From: Phaseolus vulgaris
Lineage: Eukaryota; Streptophyta; Magnoliopsida; Fabales; Fabaceae
Reading direction: 5' to 3'
DNA length: 64,000 nucleotides
Assembly: GCF_000499845.2 (NCBI RefSeq)
Contig: NC_023759.2
Location: forward strand, 22,563,069-22,627,068
Shown here one piece after another: positions 1 through 10,331 of the stretch. The notes beneath the pieces are model-generated. The model did no database searches. It worked only from the letters and a program-made list of their open reading frames with translations, and had not been told where the DNA came from. Position numbers and translations under genes: made by a program. How positions within the stretch are numbered: the first letter of the stretch is position 1; each line of letters opens with the position of its first letter.

Positions 1-392
1 TGAGTGTGGAACGCTGTCAGATGTGCTTCTGGATCTTCCACCCCTATGAACGACGTCTTTACTCCCAGCAGGTTGGGAGGCACCATGGTTCCCATGATGT
101 CAGGGGAGAAGGGCATAGGGAACGATCTCTGAGGCGATGGTGGCCTCGACACCCTTTCTTCAACCACGTGCTCCCTCTGTGCCCGCAACGTCCTTCTTAG
201 CTCTTCATTGACACGATTCAGCTCATCGTTTCTGCTCTGCGACGCAGCCAACTCCGTCTGCATCTTTTCTTGTTCAGCTCTCGACGCTGCGACGTTATCC
301 TGCAGCGTGCGCACCATCTCCAGGACCTGCGCCATTGTCACAGCGCCCTCCTCAGCAGATGGCGCAGGTGATGATTGTCTGTTTCTTGGCAT
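1..392 (-). CDS. Gag polyprotein, N-terminal part (element E), runs off the window
   Basis: Open on the minus strand from an ATG at 390-392 to the window edge, about 130 codons. The product begins MPRNRQSSPAPSAEEG and continues into a coiled-coil-like stretch rich in E, R and Q, then a segment containing MPFSPDIMGTMVP and GVEDPEAHLTAFHT. The last motif matches the start of the gag core in element B (there GVEDPEAHLTTFHT). Gag forms the virus-like particle that packages the element RNA in the cytoplasm. The start fits because it lies about 60 bases inside the primer site and aligns with the element B start. No stop or frameshift is visible. Whether the full gag-pol is intact cannot be judged here. 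Confidence 0.8.
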   Translation of the reverse strand, partial: MPRNRQSSPAPSAEEGAVTMAQVLEMVRTLQDNVAASRAEQEKMQTELAASQSRNDELNRVNEELRRTLRAQREHVVEERVSRPPSPQRSFPMPFSPDIMGTMVPPNLLGVKTSFIGVEDPEAHLTAFHT

Positions 393-453
393 TTTCTCAG
401 CGGAAAACTTTGATTAGTTTCAGAAAATGTGGATGGGACCACGATTCACTTGA

Positions 454-471
454 GTCCCACGGTGGGCGCCA
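454..471 (-). other. Primer binding site, tRNA-Lys type (element E)
   Basis: On the minus strand, TGGCGCCCACCGTGGG lies two bases inside the LTR end. It is complementary to the 3' end of plant tRNA-Lys(CUU) plus CCA, as I recall that tRNA. Elements A and B have the same site. Confidence 0.8.
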
Positions 472-473
472 AA

Positions 474-1584
474 TGATCCTGCCGACAACTCGGGCGTGGA
501 GGAATCGCTTCGTAGCTCTCACTACCCCATCTACGTGACTGTGTTATCTGTGAAATCACCCCCAGAACCTTCTCTAGGATCTCCAAGTGTGACCTGCAAA
601 ACACACAGACGGCGCCTCTAGCGGCCGTTTGCACTCCGACGATCAAGTTAGACGACAGAACCACCAATAGAAAAACTGTGTGTGTGTTCAAAAGAATCTC
701 CCCCTCTCAGTCTCACTCTGATTCCCTTTTATACTTCTCTTTGCATCTGTGCCTAACAGAATTCTGTTATGCTTTTCTGGCATGTGCCAGAATTCTGTTA
801 TGCTTTTCTGCAGAGACGTACCTCCAGAATCAGTGAAACATGAGCGTCTGTGCGTGTCTGTGCTTGTCTGTACCTTTAGCGACACGGAGTGTATCTTTCT
901 CTGGGCCGCGCCTCACTCAGATGGTGACACGTGGAGGCGTGCAACTCACATCTAACCACGCACGTACCACCCCCTGGAGGGCTCTAGCGCGTCTCTTTGT
1001 GCGCTTAAGTCATTCCCTTGCGGAGTAACTTAACGCGTTTCTTTCGTCTGGGTGAATCGCACACTCCCAGGAGAACGCCAGGTGTGGCTGGTCTAGGCAC
1101 ACTCACCAAGCATTGCTCTCTGCGTGAACGATTTCCCCTCCGCGGTGTCATGCACGTAATGGGTTGAGGGAGTCACCAATCACTGACCGGTTTACTAGCT
1201 CCCTCAGTCCACTCTCGTGCACGACTCTACCGGCGAGCAACTCCTCTTTCTCCGAGATAGGATCACACGAGATCCATGCGTAATGCTCTTGCTGGGAACC
1301 ACAGTCCCAGTTTAACTGCGTGTAACACGAGACCCCGATGACCATGTACCCCGATGACTGATCGGTGCTCTCTTGCTTCTCCCGTTCTGCCCCCAGGTGT
1401 TCATCTGGGAACTGATCGGTCGGTGGGCACTCGGTGTGACCACCGATCACCGTTCTGGGTGATTTGTCCCTTCACTTCTCTGCCACCTGACCTGCCGGTA
1501 GCCACTTGGTTACTGACCACCGATCACCGCTTTGGGCGATCGTCTCCCTGATCTCTTTGTCACCTGGTCCACGTGTCACCCTGC
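474..1584 (-). repeat. LTR of element E, larger part, interrupted at 1584
   Basis: This starts TGATCCTGCC (plus strand) directly next to the primer site. It shares long stretches with solo LTR D, including the CACGTG-bearing segment near 928-933. At 1584 it is cut by element 1 and continues at 7959-8018. The LTR would be about 1.17 kb without the insert, against 1071 bp for solo LTR D. Confidence 0.88.
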
Positions 1585-2684
1585 TGATAAGTGTCTAATT
1601 TCAGTAATATTTCATATTAAAATATAGGCACTTATGAGGATTTATTGCTAATTTACATATAAAATAATCCCTAATTTATGAATTTATACCTTTTTACATT
1701 TTTTATGATCTTTATTTGAATAAGAGTATTTTATTCCCAAATTTGGTGTTAATTGCAGATTTCTAAGGAAGATTGGAGATTTGGATGAAAGATGAATGAT
1801 TTGAGCTAAAAAGATAAAGATAGAAGGTCCCAGAATGGAAAAAGATGCAAAGAAAGATTGAGCCTTTTTTATGTTTTATCATTTAGCCCATTAGCGCGAC
1901 ATAGGAAACAACCTAACCCTAGAAAAACTAGGATAAATAAAGGGCTAGAGGCTCAACCTTAGGGTGCCAGATTGAGAGGAAAACACCATAGAGTGAATTG
2001 TAACCCAATTGGGAGAATGGAAGGTGATAGAAGTATGCGTGGCTAATTCTACCCTTTGGGATTGGGAGTAATCTGCTCAAACTCTTATGTATTGAGGTGA
2101 TATTTTATATATTAATATTCAGTTCTTGATTGATTATTGGTATTGTTGTTTTACTTTTAATTCTCCGTGACAAATTGAGAATCTTAAATCTGACCGGGAG
2201 GTATTTTTAGGATTCGGACCTAAACAACAATACTTAACATATTTGAGTGCTAGGAATAGACTTGAAATGTTAATTGCTATTAAACGTCTGAGCTTCGTTC
2301 TAAGTTGTTCTTATAAGTATGCGAGGGATCGATAGTTAGGAAACATTCTTACGGATTTTATATGCGAGGAATCGATATAAATGATTTTTATACGGGCATC
2401 AATTTCAATTAAAGAACTTAATATTAACATGCTAATCAAAATACATGAGAGTGAGAGAGATGAAACTTAATCCCAATTTTTCCAATTGAAGCAACTAATT
2501 CTTTGTTTGTTTTCTTATTGATCAGTGCCAACATAATCACTTCACACTCTTTTTTATTGTTCTGTTGTTATATTTAGCAAATATTGTACTCAATGATTCA
2601 CTGTTCTTTGTGGGATCGATATCCGTCCTTAGGGACAATTATTACTTCTGACAAACGCGGTGCACTTGCCGTAAAAAGTCATCA
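1585..2684 (+). repeat. 5' LTR of element 1
   Basis: It starts TGATAAGTGTC and ends GTCATCA, 1100 bp. The flank immediately upstream is CCTGC (1580-1584), the expected 5-bp target duplication. The pair with 6862-7907 aligns without gaps. Confidence 0.93.
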
Positions 2685-2690
2685 AGTTTT

Positions 2691-2708
2691 TGGCGCCGTT
2701 GCCGGGGA
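2691..2708 (+). other. Primer binding site, tRNA-Asp type (element 1)
   Basis: TGGCGCCGTTGCCGGGGA begins six bases after the LTR end. It is complementary to the 3' end of plant tRNA-Asp, the primer typical of Athila-type elements. The older copy has a mutated version at 43772. Confidence 0.9.
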
Positions 2709-3260
2709 ACAAATTTGAATTGTTGAGTATAATTTCCTAAATATTGTAAATATTTCATTTTATTTTGATTTCTTTTGATTTTGTTTATTTTATTAAAATT
2801 AGATTTGATTTGATGTTAGTATAGATTTGCTGTTTCTAAGAAGGAAAAAGTTATTGTTTTTATATTATTTTCTTTTCTTTTCTTTACGTTATTTATTTTA
2901 GTTTATTTTTATTTTATTCTGTTTTGATTTTGTTTTGTTTTATTATATTTTATTTTAGGATTAGTTTACGTAGTTTTATTAGGTAGTTTTATTTAGATTT
3001 ACGTAACTGTTATTTATTTGTTTTAATTATATTTTATTACTAGTTTTAGTTTTTATTTTATCTATATTTTTTTTGAATATTTTTGTTATTTTTCTCTTAA
3101 CGTCGTTTTAGTGTTTTATTTTTGTTTTTGTGTTATTTTTATTTTATTTTACATATTTTGTTTTTATTTCAAATTTTATTTATTTTATTTTATTTTTTAA
3201 GAAAAAAAAAGTACTCTGTTTTTTTTTTTCTCCACTAATATGTTTTAGGAAGAAAGCAAC
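2709..3260 (+). other. T-rich untranslated leader of element 1
   Basis: This stretch is dominated by runs of the TTTTATTT kind, with no convincing coding sequence. It separates the primer site from the gag start. The second copy (43790-44551) has a leader of the same composition, so the bias is a family trait. Confidence 0.75.
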
Positions 3261-5168
3261 ATGGCAGAACAACAAGCACCACCTCCTAGGAGGACACTTG
3301 GAGATTATGTCATGTACCAAGGACCAAGACATTTTTCTAGTATTGCAATACCTACTACTGCTAAGGCCTTGGAAATAAATCCCGATTTTCTCACTCTCAT
3401 CAGTGCCTATCAATTTACAGCAATGGAACATGAGGATCCATATTCACATTTGGATACATTTTATGCATTGATAGGAACAATGGGTTTTCAATCAGGTGAT
3501 CTTGAAAATGTTTATATGCGCTTGTTTTCTTTTTCATTGGCAGGAAAGGCTAAAGAATGGCTCAAATCACTTCCAAATCAGAGCCTCACTAGCTGGAAGG
3601 ATGTAGAGGAAAAATTTTTGCAAAGATTTTTTCCAATTTCTCGCTACATCAAAGCAAAGTCTGAAATCTCTATGTTCAGACAAGGAGCAAATGAAGTCTT
3701 CTGTGATACATGGGAAAGATTTAAGATGATATTGAGAAAATGCCCAAATCATGGGTTTGAAGATATTGCTCAACTGAGCATATTCCTGAATGGTCTCAGA
3801 TCTGACATAAAGATGCTCCTAGATGCTGCAGCTGGTGGCACAATGATGGCCCTTGATGTAGAACAAGTGACAATAATTATTGATGCATTGGCATCAACTG
3901 ATTATAAAGCCCAACATGATGGACAAGATCTTCATAATAAAGGGTTGTTAGAAGATGCACTCTTGGCTAAAAATAAGATTCTGACACAGCAGATTGAGCA
4001 ACTAACTGCACAAATGGCTAAATTGCCCCAACAATTATATGTTGTTCATTCATCTCAAAGCCAAAGTCAGTCAATCAGGTGTGATTTTTGTGGAGATGTT
4101 CATCCTAATGGTCACTGTTTTTATCAGAACAATTTACCTGAAGTTGAGGATCCATCCATGCTTGAAAGAATGAATAAAGTTGAAGACGCTCTGACAAAGA
4201 TTGTGAGCGCGCAGGACAATAGCATGGCCATGATTAGGAGCATAAAGATCCAGATGGGACAACTAACCAAACAAATTGCACAAATTCCAGAGGAACAAAA
4301 TGGCCAGTTTTCAGTCAATAGCCAAACCAATTCAAAAGAGCATTGCGATAATGTAGTGGCTGAAAAAGAAGAAAAAGATGAGACAAAGGGGAAGAGATAT
4401 GAGAAAGAGAGAAGTGAGGAGGAAAAAATAAAGAGGAAAAGTGAAAATAAGGAGAGAGGAGTTCTTGAAAAAGATTTATCATATCCTCATTCTCCTTCAA
4501 AAAAAGAGAAGGAAAGAAAATTCTTTGATAAATTGCTCCCTAAAAATTATTTTGCAGGAAATTTGAAGCAAGATTCAACATTTGAAAGATTTCGAAAGAA
4601 TAGGAGCTATATTGAAGAAAGAAATATAGAGCTGGAGGATGGATACAATGTCATTATTCAAAAAGGCTTGCCTAAAAAATTCAAGGACCCAGGGAGTTTT
4701 AACCTTCCCGTGTCTATAGGTGCTTTATTAGTAGCCAATGCTTTATTGGATTTGGGAGCAAGCGTAAATATAATTCCTTTGGCAATGCTGAAGAAAATAG
4801 GGGATTTGGAGATTAAACCCACCAAGATGACTTTAAAGTTAGCTGATCAAGTAACCAAGTATCCATATGGTGTGGTTGAAGATATTCTCGTCAAGGTGGA
4901 TAAATTCACATTCCCTGTGGATTTTGTTGTGATGGACATGAAAGAAGATGAGGAGGTTCCCTTGATACTTGGAAGACCCTTTATGAAGACTGCTAGAATC
5001 ATAGTTGATGTCGACAAAGGAGAACTTCAAGTTAGAACTCAAGATGAGGAGGTAACTTTAAATCTTTTTTATGGTCATAAAAATTTTAATGCAGGGGAAG
5101 AATGTGTACAGAATGATGCAACAAAGAGAGTTGTCCATCTTGAAATAAACAGGCGTCAAGCTAGATGA
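3261..5168 (+). CDS. Gag-protease polyprotein of element 1, 635 aa, intact
   Basis: This is a capsid/nucleocapsid precursor fused to an aspartic protease. The gag core spans roughly residues 60-230 (KAKEWLKSLP and FLQRFFPISRYIKAKSEI are typical retrotransposon gag motifs). A zinc-knuckle-like CDFCGDVHPNGHC starts at residue 274. A charged, Lys/Glu-rich linker covers about residues 370-440. The protease has DLGAS at 497-501 and the second strand motif ILGRP from 569. The usual plant form of the active site is D-S/T-G, so the Leu in DLGAS is notable, although the older copy has it too. The start follows a purine-rich AAAGCAAC context and aligns with the decayed copy at 44552. The ORF stops without any pol domain. 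An intact frame in a young copy suggests the product still matters for mobility. Confidence 0.9.
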   Translation: MAEQQAPPPRRTLGDYVMYQGPRHFSSIAIPTTAKALEINPDFLTLISAYQFTAMEHEDPYSHLDTFYALIGTMGFQSGDLENVYMRLFSFSLAGKAKEWLKSLPNQSLTSWKDVEEKFLQRFFPISRYIKAKSEISMFRQGANEVFCDTWERFKMILRKCPNHGFEDIAQLSIFLNGLRSDIKMLLDAAAGGTMMALDVEQVTIIIDALASTDYKAQHDGQDLHNKGLLEDALLAKNKILTQQIEQLTAQMAKLPQQLYVVHSSQSQSQSIRCDFCGDVHPNGHCFYQNNLPEVEDPSMLERMNKVEDALTKIVSAQDNSMAMIRSIKIQMGQLTKQIAQIPEEQNGQFSVNSQTNSKEHCDNVVAEKEEKDETKGKRYEKERSEEEKIKRKSENKERGVLEKDLSYPHSPSKKEKERKFFDKLLPKNYFAGNLKQDSTFERFRKNRSYIEERNIELEDGYNVIIQKGLPKKFKDPGSFNLPVSIGALLVANALLDLGASVNIIPLAMLKKIGDLEIKPTKMTLKLADQVTKYPYGVVEDILVKVDKFTFPVDFVVMDMKEDEEVPLILGRPFMKTARIIVDVDKGELQVRTQDEEVTLNLFYGHKNFNAGEECVQNDATKRVVHLEINRRQAR

Positions 5169-5184
5169 CGTTAAACGAGCGCTT

Positions 5185-5202
5185 ACTGGGAGGCAACCCA
5201 GT
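5185..5202 (+). other. Conserved hairpin just after the gag-protease stop
   Basis: ACTGGG-AGGCAA-CCCAGT forms a perfect 6-bp stem with a 6-base loop, 17 bases after the stop codon. The older copy keeps it exactly (46489-46506) although its ORF has decayed. Similar sequences are common in Athila-like elements, as I recall. The function is unknown. Confidence 0.6.
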
Positions 5203-6824
5203 CCACATTTTAGTTTTATGTTGTTTTATTACCTTTGCTGATTTTATTTAAAATAAAAAATAAAAGTAAATAAGAATAATAAAAAAAAAATCCTATATGC
5301 CTCCTAATCATTTTGCAGGTTATGTATTTTTGACCTGGGGACAGGTTCTATTATTCAGGGGGCAGATCCAGCAAATGAAGCAAGACTGTAGATAAAAATT
5401 TTAACAAAATGCTGGATGACTTCTTAAGAATAGAGGATTGAACAAAAATATGGTTTTATCTCTCTAATTCTCTTTTCTTTTTCAGTTATTTGGATTTTTT
5501 CTTATTTTATTTATTTTATTTTTCGGTTATTTTGTTTTCTGTTTATTTGCGTATTTGTTTGGTTTGTTTTTATTGCTTATTTTGAATAAATTTCCTATTT
5601 TATTAGTTTGGTAATTTTAAGTCTTGAATTATCTTTCTTGACTAAATTTCAGTTTTAATTTGTTTGTTTTCTAGTTTATTTTTATTTTTTTTCAAATTAA
5701 AAAGAACTAGAATATTAATTTTGAATTGTGGAAAAAAGAATTTGTGTTTAAATATTAAGTAGTGAGATGAATTAGACACAGGTTAGAAAAGAAAATATGA
5801 TTGAATCCCTATTCAAATGTAGTTAAAATTATGATACATGAAAATTTAACAGGATGATTGATTGGGACAGATAATGACAAGACAAAAAGGAATGAGACCA
5901 TTTAAACCAAGTGAGTGTGTGAACCTTAAACAGTTTTGAGAGTTTTACTGATGAATTGACAGTTGTGGTTGCTTAATTTTTATTTTTGTTGCATCATAAA
6001 AGAGCATGAAGATGATTGAGGCATTTGTTTGTGTTAATTAGGAGCCAGGGCTAAAAAGCCAACCTTTATATTAGAATTCCATTTTTTTTATATCCCCTTT
6101 GGGCCAAGAAATTTTTTGTTAATATTGCACCTTAACCTTTATTGATATAATTTTCTACCCTTTAGCATGTCTAAGGAAGGAGAACATAGATGCGATACAT
6201 ATAGAAAAGGGAATGGTTGGTTCTGATTTTGAAAGTTCAAAAAGTTGAAAATAGGAAGAATCTTTTCCTATTATTGAAAACAAAACAAAAAAGAAAGAGA
6301 AACAGAAGAAGAAAAAGAAATAAAAAAAAAGAAGAAAGATAGAAAAAAATTTCATGAAAATCATGAAAAGAAAGAAAATGAGGAAAAAGGTGACATCGAA
6401 AGAAAGTGGTAATTAGATAACATATATGTTCTCTATAATTGAATTGAAGGTAGGTTCTTCTTCTTTAAGATGTGCATTTTGTTATCTAAGAAAAACCAAT
6501 ATTTTTTGGAAGCCCAGCCTCATTACAACCCTCTAAAAGACCTCAAGATTCATGTTTCTAATATGTTTGTGATTTGAAGATGAAATGAAAAGCAACTGTG
6601 ATTTGTTATGATTCAGTAAAAATAAGAGAGAAACACTTACCCATGAGCATATGAGAAGATATTCCTTGATGAATTGTCATTTATTTGTTTTGATTTGATC
6701 CTGGAAATTGATTGTGTCTATAATTATCTATATTTGAATTTGGAAGCATCATAAGTTTCTAATTTGATCTGTTGTTTGGTGAATTAAGCTGTTTGATATT
6801 TAAATTCAAATATATTCATTTACT
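5203..6824 (+). other. Non-coding 3' region of element 1
   Basis: No ORF here resembles pol or env. The region is AT-rich, with a T-rich first half (about 5455-5700) and a strongly purine-rich segment at about 6265-6395 (runs of GAAA/AAAG). The older copy is colinear (46507-48117), so this is part of the element and not a random insertion. Confidence 0.7.
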
Positions 6825-6861
6825 TTGCTTGAGGACAAGCAAGATTCTAAGTTGGGGAGAG
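6825..6861 (+). other. Hairpin and polypurine tract before the 3' LTR of element 1
   Basis: TTGCTTG-AGGA-CAAGCAA (6825-6842) is a perfect 7-bp stem with a 4-base loop. It is followed by GTTGGGGAGAG (6851-6861), the plus-strand primer that abuts the LTR. Both are repeated at 48118-48154 in the second copy. Confidence 0.8.
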
Positions 6862-7907
6862 TGATAAGTGTCTAATTTCAGTAATATTTCATATTAAAAT
6901 ATAGGCACTTATGAGGATTTATTGCTAATTTACATATAAAATAATCCCTAATTTATGAATTTATACCTTTTTACATTTTTTATGATCTTTATTTGAATAA
7001 GAGTATTTTATTCCCAAATTTGGTGTTAATTGCAGATTTCTAAGGAAGATTGGAGATTTGGATGAAAGATGAATGATTTGAGCTAAAAAGATAAAGATAG
7101 AAGGTCCCAGAATGGAAAAAGATGCAAAGAAAGATTGGGCCTTTTTTATGTTTTATCATTTAGCCCATTAGCGCGACATAGGAAACAACCTAACCCTAGA
7201 AAAACTAGGATAAATAAAGGGCTAGAGGCTCAACCTTAGGGTGCCAGATTGAGAGGAAAACACCATAGAGTGAATTGTAACCCAATTGGGAGAATGGAAG
7301 GTGATAGAAGTATGCGTGGCTAATTCTACCCTTTGGGATTGGGAGTAATCTGCTCAAACTCTTATGTATTGAGGTGATATTTTATATATTAATATTCAGT
7401 TCTTGATTGATTATTGGTATTGTTGTTTTACTTTTAATTCTCCGTGACAAATTGAGAATCTTAAATCTGACCGGGAGGTATTTTTAGGATTCGGACCTAA
7501 ACAACAATACTTAACATATTTGAGTGCTAGGAATAGACTTGAAATGTTAATTGCTATTAAACGTCTGAGCTTCGTTCTAAGTTGTTCTTATAAGTATGCG
7601 AGGGATCGATAGTTAGGAAACATTCTTACAGATTTTATATGCGAGGAATCGATATAAATGATTTTTATACGGGCATCAATTTCAATTAAAGAACTTAATA
7701 TTAACATGCTAATCAAAATACATGAGAGTGAGAGAGATGAAACTTAATCCCAATTTTTCCAATTGAAGCAACTAATTCTTTGTTTGTTTTCTTATTGATC
7801 AGTGCCAACATAATCACTTCACACTCTTTTTTATTGTTCTGTTGTTATATTTAGCAAATATTGTACTCAATGATTCACTGTTCTTTGTGGGATCGATATC
7901 CGTCCTT
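6862..7907 (+). repeat. 3' LTR of element 1, last 54 bases missing
   Basis: Identical to 1585-2630 except for two single-base changes. It stops at CGTCCTT, where the intact LTR continues AGGGACAATT to GTCATCA. Instead it joins a repeat of host LTR sequence. Confidence 0.9.
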
Positions 7908-7958
7908 GGGCGATCGTCTCCCTGATCTCTTTGTCACCTGGTCCACGTGTCACCCTGC
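7906..7958 (+). repeat. 53-bp repeat of the upstream host flank (copy of 1532-1584)
   Basis: The bases from TTGGGCGATCGTCTCC to CACCCTGC match 1532-1584, the host LTR sequence just left of element 1. This is ten times longer than a retroviral-type target duplication, and it replaces the missing LTR end. Confidence 0.9.
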
Positions 7959-8018
7959 GAGTGGTCCACGTGGTTATCTGCTGCTGACGTCATCGACTAC
8001 CGATGACCGATCGGATCA
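7959..8018 (-). repeat. LTR of element E, remaining 60 bp
   Basis: This continues the host LTR across the element 1 insertion and ends GGATCA. It matches the last 60 bases of solo LTR D almost base for base. Confidence 0.85.
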
Positions 8019-10331
8019 CTCTTCAACCAAGAGAGCATAGTTGAATTTTTGGATACCCTACCTTAACCCTCTTGATTGCTTGAATTCCTTCGTAGGGATA
8101 CCATTCACCAGAATCGAGACCAGTGCAGATTCTATACATCCTTCGATCCATTTAATCCATATATTATGGAAACCCAACCTCTACAACATATCATATAAAA
8201 ACTTCCATCGCACAGAGTCATACGCCTTCTCATAATCTACTTTTAAATACATATCGCTTCTCCTATTCCTCCAGAGGTCCTCAAGCACTTTGTTTGCCAC
8301 AAGGACACTATCTAGCATCCCTCTATCCTTCAAAAAAAATTTATTGACATTCATCAATACTCGAAGGGAGTACACTCTTGATTCTGCTTGACAACACCTT
8401 TGAGATGATTTTATACAGAGCACCCACCAACGAAATAGGTATGTATTGCTCTAGCTTTGAAGGGTCCTTCACCTTAGGCATTAAGGGTATAAAGGATGCA
8501 TTACAGCCTTTCGGGATGTGCCCCGTTTTTTGGAAGAGTGCCACCGCTACTACTATATCACTTTTCATAAAATCCAACTCTTCTTGATGAAGTTGAAGTT
8601 ATAATCATTTGGGCCTAGGCTCTTTGACCCATCACATTGCCACACCGCTTCCCGTATTTATTCCTAAAAAATGTCTACTATAAGGCTCAAATTATTTTCC
8701 ACGGATAGACATTTAAACTCTACCGCCCCAAGATGGACCCCAAAGTCTTTCGTTGCCATAAATCTACTTTCAAATAACATTTTCGCTTCCTTTCTAACAA
8801 CTTCAGGTTCCTCACTCCACTGGCCCTTAATCTCAACACCTTTAATTTCATTCTTAATTCTTCTCCATCTTAGAGTAGAATGAAAGAACCTTGAATAGGA
8901 GTGCCCATGCTTGAACCAATTTGCTCTAGCCTTTTGGATAACAAGAGATTTGATCTTCTTATTAGTCACTGATAACTTTTCAACCTAACATTGGCCTCAA
9001 GGTCTCCATTAGCATCTTGATTGTCGAGAAACTCTATTTCCTCCAGGATTCTTTTCTTATGCGTATGCAACTGACCAAACTTTTCATGGTTCCATACTTT
9101 TAAGTCAACTTTAAGAAGCTTGAGCTTGTCTTTAAGTTTAGATATAACATTCCCTTGCACTGAGTACGAAATCCATTTCTCTTTCACCATCTCCTTAAAA
9201 CCCCTCTCCATATGCCAAGCATCTATATTTCTAAAAGGCTTAGGGCCTCAATCCTTAGCAATTGATTTCACCACTATAGCACAATGGTCTGATACTTTCC
9301 TTGATTGGACATATTGCTTGCTCATTGGCCACACATGAAGCCACTCCTAAGATACTAGCACTCTATCCAGCCTACTCTTACCAGAGCCATTTGACTTGAA
9401 CCATGTGTACTTCTTGCCCAACAAAGGTAACTCCAACAGAAAATTATTGTTTATGAAGCTATTGAAACTACTTATCTCACTTGATTGGCCATTTCTTTCT
9501 CTGATTCCTCTCCTTTCGTTTATACTTCTCATAGCATTAAAGTCACCACAGAAGCACCATGCCAAGTCTTGATATGCCGCTTTAACATTAGACAAAACCT
9601 TCCAAAGGATTACCTTATCACTCAAATTGCATGCAACATACACGTTTACCACACACCACACCTGGTCTTAGATGTTACGTGCTTTCCAAAAATAGCAATG
9701 AACCCCTTTCCCATCACATGACTGTCATAATATAAAACTTCTTTATTCCATATAGATAATAAGCTTTCAACTCCATTCTCCCCTTCATTGTGAGCTCATC
9801 CAATTTTATTATCCCCCCACAAGGTAAAATATCTAGCATTCAAGACAGTATTGGTTTTTGTTTCTTGTAAGCTCACAAATTTTGCACTCTCACAAGCAAT
9901 AATATGTCTCAAATAACTAGCTTTGGTGCCTCCCTCAAGGCCTCTTATGTTCAGATTAACTATTATCAAGGGAAACCATTTTTGTTCATCGTCTTCACTT
10001 ATGTTCAACGTCTTCACTTAATAATTCCCCCTTATCTATCTTTTCAGCCTAAAACTTAGAGAAAAATTGACTTCTTTTAAGAAACTATCAATAGAGGTAA
10101 ATTCAACTATATTGGTTGCCAAAATGGTCGGACATGATGCTTGAGCCTCTTATTCATCACTTGAAAGAAATTCAAAACAATTTTGCAAAACTAAATCTTG
10201 AGAAACATATAAGTAACTCGTTTTGGGAATAAGTAATTTATAACTTGTTGCATTACTTGAAAAATTGAGACAAGAGAATTCTTTTAAAAGACCAGAACTT
10301 TCAGGAGGCAAAGAGTCCTTTTGTTGGTAAC
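8019..10331 (-). pseudogene. Decayed LINE (non-LTR retrotransposon): endonuclease and part of reverse transcriptase
   Basis: Read on the minus strand, order 5' to 3'. The apurinic-type endonuclease start is at about 10017-9796 (LNIRGLEGGTKASYLRH, LQETK). The middle and end of the endonuclease are at about 9661-9347 (CFCGDFNAMRSINERRG, KSRLDRVLVS). A linker lies at 9211-8664. Reverse transcriptase runs from about 8577 (KGCNASFIPLMPKVKDPSK, ISLVGALYKIISKVL) through LKVDYEKAYDSVRWKFLYDM near 8200, to a point just before the YxDD core, where element E interrupts it at 8018. Stops and frameshifts break the frame repeatedly, so it is dead. It belongs to the plant L1-like type by these motifs. It is the oldest layer here, having taken insertions from both E and A. 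Confidence 0.85.
10327..10331. repeat. Target site duplication of element A, left copy (GTAAC)
   Basis: GTAAC immediately precedes the 5' LTR. The matching copy is at 18747-18751. Confidence 0.95.

Larger units (their letters stand above)
1585..7907 (+). mobile_element. Athila-like non-autonomous LTR retrotransposon encoding only Gag-protease (element 1)
   Basis: The 5' LTR is 1585-2684 and the 3' LTR 6862-7907, the latter missing its last 54 bases. Between them are a tRNA-Asp primer site, a T-rich leader, one gag-protease ORF, 1.7 kb of non-coding sequence and a polypurine tract. No reverse transcriptase, RNase H or integrase is present, so it must rely on enzymes supplied in trans. This resembles the TR-GAG class of plant elements. 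The two LTRs differ at 2 of 1046 aligned positions (about 1869 and 7627), so insertion was recent. A second, older copy of the family lies at 41609-49236. The Athila assignment rests on the tRNA-Asp site, the gag/protease style and the 3' motif before the polypurine tract. Confidence 0.88.
1..8018 (-). mobile_element. Tat-type Ty3/gypsy LTR retrotransposon (element E), 5' end only, split by element 1
   Basis: Read on the minus strand this is LTR (8018 down to 474, interrupted), primer site and the start of gag; the rest lies left of the window. The LTR ends are TGATCC/GGATCA, and its sequence is closely related to solo LTR D at 42491-43561. The right-hand target duplication should be CTCTT at 8019-8023, but its partner is outside the window. 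The primer site (454-471) is that of tRNA-Lys, as in elements A and B. The LTR is interrupted at 1584 by Athila-like element 1 and resumes at 7959 after a 53-bp repeat of the upstream flank. The element sits in LINE sequence that starts at 8019. The lineage assignment rests on gag similarity to element B and on the shared primer site. Confidence 0.85.
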
